From positions 1-47,036 of the forward strand of contig NZ_JAMXFA010000047.1 of NCBI RefSeq assembly GCF_025370785.1: DNA of 47,036 nt, read 5' to 3'. Both the position numbers and the translations under genes were made by a program. This stretch comes from Laspinema olomoucense D3b. Its GTDB lineage: Bacteria > Cyanobacteriota > Cyanobacteriia > Cyanobacteriales > Laspinemataceae. Position 1 is the stretch's first letter; each line of letters starts with the position of its first letter. The notes under the pieces were generated by a model that did no database searches, had not been told where the DNA came from, and saw only the letters and a list, made by a program, of their open reading frames with translations. Positions 43,076 through 47,036 of the stretch are shown in pieces.

Positions 43076-43417
43076 TTAGGTTGCACCCAAATTCGCAAAA
43101 TTGGGCCGATTAATCTGGCAGGTGGCTTCTGAGGCGGACAAGCGCTCAATGACTTGCTCGGCACTCATCAGACGCCGCAGCACGACTTGCCCAATTGTAG
43201 AGGCCCCACTGGATGCGGGGGAAATCGGCTTGACTTCCACCATGATTACGGAGTCTTCCACCCGATAGAGCCATAATTTTTCGTCATTATTCTCCACAAT
43301 ACAAAAGTGTATTTTCTCGATTTCAGGTTCGCGTCTCCAGGCGACTGCATTCCACAGTCCTTCCACTCCCCAAACGCGACCAACGGTCCAGCCTTCTGTT
43401 AGAAAAAAATATTTCAC
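43076..43417 (-). CDS. small conserved protein of unknown function
   Basis: A 113-residue soluble protein. The start at the ATG 43417 follows a strong ribosome site (GAGGAG, about 7 nt spacing). It contains IHFCIVENNDEKLWLYRVEDSVIMVEVKPIS, a beta-rich core, and a helix LRRLMSAEQVIERLSASEA. I do not recognise the family, although its shape is like small conserved cyanobacterial proteins near photosystem genes. It is on the same strand as psbB, 409 bp upstream. Confidence 0.7.
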   Translation of the reverse strand: MKYFFLTEGWTVGRVWGVEGLWNAVAWRREPEIEKIHFCIVENNDEKLWLYRVEDSVIMVEVKPISPASSGASTIGQVVLRRLMSAEQVIERLSASEATCQINRPNFANLGAT

Positions 43418-43645
43418 GCACTCCTCTTGGCATCAGACGAAGAATCTGCTGTTTTAAGATATCGCAAAAATACCCACTGTTTGTATTTTCCCTTCATTAA
43501 CTCTGGAGTTGCTAAGTCTAAGAAGTGTAGCAGTGCAATAGGGGAAACCTAGCGATCGCCACTCGCCTGCCTCTAGAAAAATTGTCCATTGACAGCGATA
43601 TCATTTACTGATATCATCAAAGAATGGCGTCAAGCTGGGGTAATA

Positions 43646-43972
43646 ATGCAGACACTTCGTGTAAAGGCATCTCAATCTGAGGGACTTCAACTGGTAAGTG
43701 GATTAAATAGCAAACAGCGTCGAACGCTAAAGGCAATCTATGTACACCCCGTTCGGTCAGATATTGTCTGGACAGATGTTGAAAGCCTGTTCGTAGCGCT
43801 AGGGGCGATTGTCCGCCCAGGGAGAGGGTCTCGGGTGCGAGTTGCATTAAACGGCGTCAAAGCCGTTTTTCACGAACCACATCCTGAAAAGGAAGTGTGC
43901 AAGGACGCAGTTAAAAGTGTCCGGGAATTCTTAGAAAAAGCTAGAGTTGCCTCTATATCTGTGTCTGAGTAA
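43646..43972 (+). CDS. hicA: type II toxin HicA family
   Basis: A 108-residue protein from the ATG at 43646. The HicA domain covers about 20-105: SKQRRTLKAIYVHPVRSDIVWTDVESLFVALGA, GRGSRVRVALNGVKAVFHEPHPEKEVCKDAVKSVREFLEKA. HicA toxins fold like a double-stranded RNA-binding domain and cleave mRNA. The usual RGSH histidine is arginine here (GRGSR) but PHP is kept. An upstream TTG at 43589 would add 19 residues and is less likely. The HicB antitoxin gene follows on the same strand 171 bp downstream. Confidence 0.85.
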   Translation: MQTLRVKASQSEGLQLVSGLNSKQRRTLKAIYVHPVRSDIVWTDVESLFVALGAIVRPGRGSRVRVALNGVKAVFHEPHPEKEVCKDAVKSVREFLEKARVASISVSE

Positions 43973-44143
43973 CCGTTAGTAAGATGTTCAGAAAGGGGCA
44001 ACTTCACCAGTTGCCCCAACCCCAAATTTTTAAAAGCTTGACCACCCATCTAGTCACCCCATCACCGCATCATGCCACACAATTTTACAAACTCTCCAAA
44101 AAGTGTTGTTGTGCCATTTCGTCGTTCCACCACTGAGGCAACT

Positions 44144-44482
44144 ATGTTAACTTACAAAGGTTACACTGCTAAACTTGAAGTAGATTCAGAAAAAGACATC
44201 CTTTTTGGTCGCGTTTTGGACATCAAAGACGTGATTACCTTTCAAGGTAAAACCGTGGAAGAAGCACGTCAGGCATTCTATGATTCTGTTGATGATTATT
44301 TAGAATTTTGTGAAGAATTAGGAGAAACGCCAGAAAAGCCTTTCTCCGGTAAGCTGCCATTTCGCACCACCCCAGAACAGCACCGTCAAATTTTTCTTGC
44401 TGCAACAAAAGCCGGTAAGAGCATCAATGCTTGGATGGAAGAAGTTTTAGCAGATGCAGCTCATCGGGGTTTCCAGAATTGA
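44144..44482 (+). CDS. hicB: type II antitoxin HicB family
   Basis: A 112-residue protein from the ATG at 44144, preceded by GAGG; a longer frame opens at 44072. Residues 1-70 show the HicB partial-RNase-H-like fold (LTYKGYTAKLEVDSEKDILF, VLDIKDVITFQGKTVEEARQAFYDSVDDYLEFC). About 80-110 form a ribbon-helix-helix DNA-binding part (TTPEQHRQIFLAATKAGKSINAWMEEVL). It neutralises HicA and represses its own operon. It follows hicA, which matches the usual toxin-first order. Confidence 0.9.
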   Translation: MLTYKGYTAKLEVDSEKDILFGRVLDIKDVITFQGKTVEEARQAFYDSVDDYLEFCEELGETPEKPFSGKLPFRTTPEQHRQIFLAATKAGKSINAWMEEVLADAAHRGFQN

Positions 44483-44575
44483 CGTTTATGCTAGGTCGTC
44501 TTTTCTTTAGGGGGCGATCGTAGGTAGGGTGCATTTGAGTTTTGCTCTTGCTTTGAAAAATTAAGGAGACAAAAT

Positions 44576-44764
44576 ATGGGGTTTAAGAAGACAAGATATC
44601 GCGTCAAATCAACTGGGCAGCTAGTGATTGAAAAAGGCTGTGACATTAAGCTAACAAGCTCACAAATTAAAGGAAATATTGTCTATGAATTATTAGACGA
44701 TAATGGTTATGGGACAGGAGAGATGAAGTCCTTCTCTCCTGATGATTTGGAGATATTCGGTTAA
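44576..44764 (+). CDS. small protein of unknown function
   Basis: A 62-residue protein. A very good ribosome site (AAGGAGA, 7-9 nt spacing) makes the start at the ATG 44576 credible. It is basic at the N-terminus (MGFKKTRYRVKS) and otherwise mixed, with a beta-like ..GQLVIEKGCDIKLTS.. pattern. I recognise no family. It lies only 50 bp before the 708-residue DarT-like protein and on the same strand, so it could be its partner, for instance an antitoxin. There is no direct evidence of that. Confidence 0.65.
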   Translation: MGFKKTRYRVKSTGQLVIEKGCDIKLTSSQIKGNIVYELLDDNGYGTGEMKSFSPDDLEIFG

Positions 44765-44814
44765 TAATAAATACTTTATCGTTTGAAAATCGATTAAATG
44801 CCTGGACTTTTGAA

Positions 44815-46941
44815 ATGACTAAAGTTGCACTTTTTAAATGGTGGAAAACAGAACCAGAAAATGACTGGGATGACCGTTACAAAATATTAGAATGTGAAGA
44901 CGAACAGCGTTTTCCTATTCATAAAAGTGAAATTCATTCAGCACAAGAACTCAAGAGAGGACAGTTTATCACTTTTGAGATTGAAGAAAATGAGGCTAAG
45001 AACCTGCGCCTACTTAGACAAGTGGGAGTGATAGATTCGTATAACATAGAAAAAGGTTTTGGTAGTGCAATACTTCTGATAAACGACTCAGAATTGTTGC
45101 AATTGTTCGAGCGGGGTGAAAACGTTACAGCAGAAGTTTTTTTCCATATTAATGAAGTTACTTCGGCGAGGCAAGATATCAAGAGAGGAGATGTTGTTGT
45201 TTGTGATATCAGAAAAATATATCGACGAGACAAAAATACATATAGAGATAATGCTTTAAATATAAAATTATTGAGTACCGAAACAGATGGAGAAATTATC
45301 GATAATTGCGTTAACAGTGATAATATCGATGTGTTGTTAGCAGTATTTGGCTGTTCTCTAAACGAGCCTCAATATGACAAGGCTGTTAATTCAGTAGCTC
45401 ATATTCTAGCTAATTGTTCAGTTCCTAACAAAATATCATTGATTTCAAAACTTCCTGACGAGATTAAAAAACACGAAAAAATTATAACCTTTTTGTCTGA
45501 TGATAAAAAACTAGAATTTTGGATTAAGCAACTTAACAATCCTGAAGAGTATGAGGGCGCGACGGTTAAAATTGCGGATTTGCTACAAGGGTGTGCTGAT
45601 CCTAAGCGAGCTTCATGGCTGTCAATAATTCCGGTAACAGCTAAACAACATTCCAATATTTTTACTTTTTTGTCAAATGATGAAAAACTAGAAATTTGGG
45701 TTAAAGAACTGAATAATCATGAAAAGTATGAGAGCGCGATCGAGCAAATTTCTGAGTTGCTCCAAGGTTGCTCTGACAATAAGCGCGCATCAGTCATTGG
45801 CAAAATACCATTGAAGGCTAAACAATCTCCCAAGATTTTTGACCTTTTATCAGATGAGGAAAAAATTAATTTTTTCGTCTTGCAGCTTCAAAAACCAGAA
45901 TCTTATGAAAGCGCGATCGATGGAATTGCCAAAATTTTGGATCAATACCCTCAAAAAACATTTGAATTAAATTATTATAACGAAATTTGGGATTTGGATG
46001 ACGAAGATGACGATATAAATTGGGGATTAGAATACTCAACTAAAAATCAATCTAAGGATGTAAATAAATCTTATGACGATTTGCTTAAACTTCTTCAGAA
46101 ACTTCCGGATTCAGCTAAGAACAACGAAAAAATTTTTAAATATTTACCACCTCAAGAAAAAATAAAAATATTGTCGGGGTCGTTGGTTAATACTTTGTCA
46201 AGGATGGAAAAAGTATTTTCTCACTCTTCACTTTCAGGGTCGGAACGCAAATCACTAATATTTCAACTTCCAGACTGGGTTAAAGAAGCACCTGGGCTTC
46301 AGCGGTATATAGTTAAAATACCCCCAGTTATAGCTCGTCCTGATGCGGCTGAAGCTGAACAAATTCGTGCTTTTGTTGCCGAACGGGAAATTAAATGCTT
46401 GTGCCATTTTACTACTCTTGAAAACTTGCAAGGTATTTGCGAAGATGGGGGGGTACTCTCATCTCGTAAACTAAAATATTTAAATTATGAATACCAGCAA
46501 ATAGATGAAGGCCGATGGGATGGAAAATTGAATCATATCTGTTGTAGTATTCAATCTTATAACTCGATGTACCTTTATCGTGCTAGAGAGAGACACCAAA
46601 CGCAAGGCTGGGTATTACTTGCTATTAAACCAGATTACCTCTGGAAAGAAGAAACGCTGTTTTGCCCCATTAACGCAGCTTCAGGACGGGGGGCTTACAT
46701 AAAAAAAGGTTTCGCAGGACTTAAAAGTATGTACGATTCTGTAGTCATTGATATAAACGGCACACCACATACAAGAGCAGGACTAACACCTTGCAAACCT
46801 ACCTGTATTCAAGCAGAAGTACAAGTAGATGAAAGTATCTCCCTGGATGATGTTATCTTCATTGGAGTGCCTCCAGGTAATGAGCAAAAAGTACGAGATG
46901 CCGGGTGGAAAGGTGAAATCAAGAACTGGTCTCCTAAGTAG
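44815..46941 (+). CDS. DarT-like DNA ADP-ribosyltransferase fused to cold-shock-like and helical repeat domains
   Basis: A 708-residue protein. Residues about 69-135 resemble a cold-shock/OB domain (GVIDSYNIEKGFGSAILL, FFHINEV, KRGDVVVCDIRK), suggesting nucleic acid binding; about 1-65 may be a second, weaker copy. About 195-380 hold three ~70-residue helical repeats (KLPDEIKKHEKIITFLS.. / IPVTAKQHSNIFTFLS.. / IPLKAKQSPKIFDLLS..), with a degenerate fourth after an acidic insert near 392-401. About 525-690 match the DarT family: LCHFTTLENLQGICEDGGVLS (H531, T533), CPINAASGRGAYIKKG (NAAS 620-623) and IQAEVQV (E668, candidate catalytic Glu). DarT toxins ADP-ribosylate thymidine in single-stranded DNA. 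No DarG macrodomain gene is visible. The region is AT-rich relative to its neighbours. The DarT assignment is by motif; the architecture is new to me. Confidence 0.75.
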   Translation: MTKVALFKWWKTEPENDWDDRYKILECEDEQRFPIHKSEIHSAQELKRGQFITFEIEENEAKNLRLLRQVGVIDSYNIEKGFGSAILLINDSELLQLFERGENVTAEVFFHINEVTSARQDIKRGDVVVCDIRKIYRRDKNTYRDNALNIKLLSTETDGEIIDNCVNSDNIDVLLAVFGCSLNEPQYDKAVNSVAHILANCSVPNKISLISKLPDEIKKHEKIITFLSDDKKLEFWIKQLNNPEEYEGATVKIADLLQGCADPKRASWLSIIPVTAKQHSNIFTFLSNDEKLEIWVKELNNHEKYESAIEQISELLQGCSDNKRASVIGKIPLKAKQSPKIFDLLSDEEKINFFVLQLQKPESYESAIDGIAKILDQYPQKTFELNYYNEIWDLDDEDDDINWGLEYSTKNQSKDVNKSYDDLLKLLQKLPDSAKNNEKIFKYLPPQEKIKILSGSLVNTLSRMEKVFSHSSLSGSERKSLIFQLPDWVKEAPGLQRYIVKIPPVIARPDAAEAEQIRAFVAEREIKCLCHFTTLENLQGICEDGGVLSSRKLKYLNYEYQQIDEGRWDGKLNHICCSIQSYNSMYLYRARERHQTQGWVLLAIKPDYLWKEETLFCPINAASGRGAYIKKGFAGLKSMYDSVVIDINGTPHTRAGLTPCKPTCIQAEVQVDESISLDDVIFIGVPPGNEQKVRDAGWKGEIKNWSPK

Positions 46942-46963
46942 CCAGCAATATAGTTTTTTAATA

Positions 46964-47036
46964 GACCTCTTGCAAAATAATTTTATGCTAAAATAAAAAG
47001 TTTTGCTTGATTTTAGCCGATGGCCGGTTATAGCTG
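46964..47036 (+). mobile_element. left end of a putative insertion sequence, cut by the window edge
   Basis: AGACCTCTTGCAAAATAATT begins 23 bp after the stop of the previous gene. It is like the terminal inverted repeat of cyanobacterial insertion sequences and matches the end of the possible miniature element at 13329. A start codon follows at 47020. The rest lies beyond the window, so the family cannot be confirmed. Confidence 0.5.
47020..47036 (+). CDS. possible transposase start (partial)
   Basis: An ATG at 47020 opens a frame reading MAGYS to the edge of the window. Some IS630/IS5-type transposases begin in a similar way, and the position just inside an IS-like end fits. Only five residues are visible, so this is a guess from context. 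Confidence 0.3.

Noticed and set aside
42911-43132. Short + strand frame upstream of psbB
   Set aside because: It overlaps the end of the 113-residue gene, with no ribosome site or recognisable sequence.

Overview
The window comes from a cyanobacterium, most likely a filamentous Oscillatoriales-type strain. It carries photosystem II genes (psbB, psbT), a plant-type ferredoxin, cyanobacterial conserved families (DUF3326, DUF1400, DUF3352, UPF0175/DUF3368, many Uma2) and a very high density of the HIP1 octamer GCGATCGC. The initiator tRNA holds a group I intron, as known in several cyanobacteria. Species-level assignment is not possible from the sequence alone.

Layout. 0-3 kb: rpsD (-), an exported Cys-rich protein (+), a 55-aa metallothionein smtA (-) with an SmtB-type operator, the intron-split initiator tRNA and a repeat-rich spacer. 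3-6 kb: two tandem membrane-associated P-loop GTPase-like proteins. 6-10.8 kb: two tandem Uma2 genes, purN, a CPBP membrane protease overlapping a DUF3326 gene, a small conserved protein and a 2Fe-2S ferredoxin. 11-14.7 kb: acetyl-CoA synthetase divergent from a D-ribulokinase-like FGGY kinase. 15-19.8 kb: a secreted WD40 protein, a one-helix membrane protein, the helicase PcrA and a third Uma2 gene. 20-24 kb: a lipoprotein/OmpA-lipoprotein pair, a periplasmic SIMPL protein and a UPF0175-DUF3368 toxin-antitoxin-like pair. 24-29.5 kb: an XRE-like regulator, a 1150-aa coiled-coil/phospholipase-D-like/TPR fusion and a smaller paralogue of its N-terminus. 29.5-35.4 kb: an M20 peptidase, two DUF1400 exported proteins and a DUF3352 exported protein. 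35.7-42.7 kb (-): metK, a HAD hydrolase, rps1, nrdR, psbT and psbB, a housekeeping block. 43-47 kb: a small conserved gene, a HicA/HicB pair and an AT-rich accessory segment with a 708-aa protein, ending in what looks like the left end of an insertion sequence.

The most novel object is the 708-aa protein at 44815-46941. It has an N-terminal cold-shock/OB-like region, a set of roughly 70-residue helical repeats, and a C-terminal domain with the hallmarks of the DarT DNA ADP-ribosyltransferase family (HFT near its start, an NAAS segment, a late QAE glutamate). No macrodomain antitoxin (DarG) is visible beside it. It sits next to HicAB and an IS end, so it reads as part of a mobile defence or toxin segment.

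Spacers are crowded with dispersed palindromic repeats (eight copies of one family), G-rich tandem repeats, AGAAACCGGGTTTCT palindromes and a possible miniature element. Several open frames extend upstream through such repeats, so I moved those starts to internal codons and state this in each entry.
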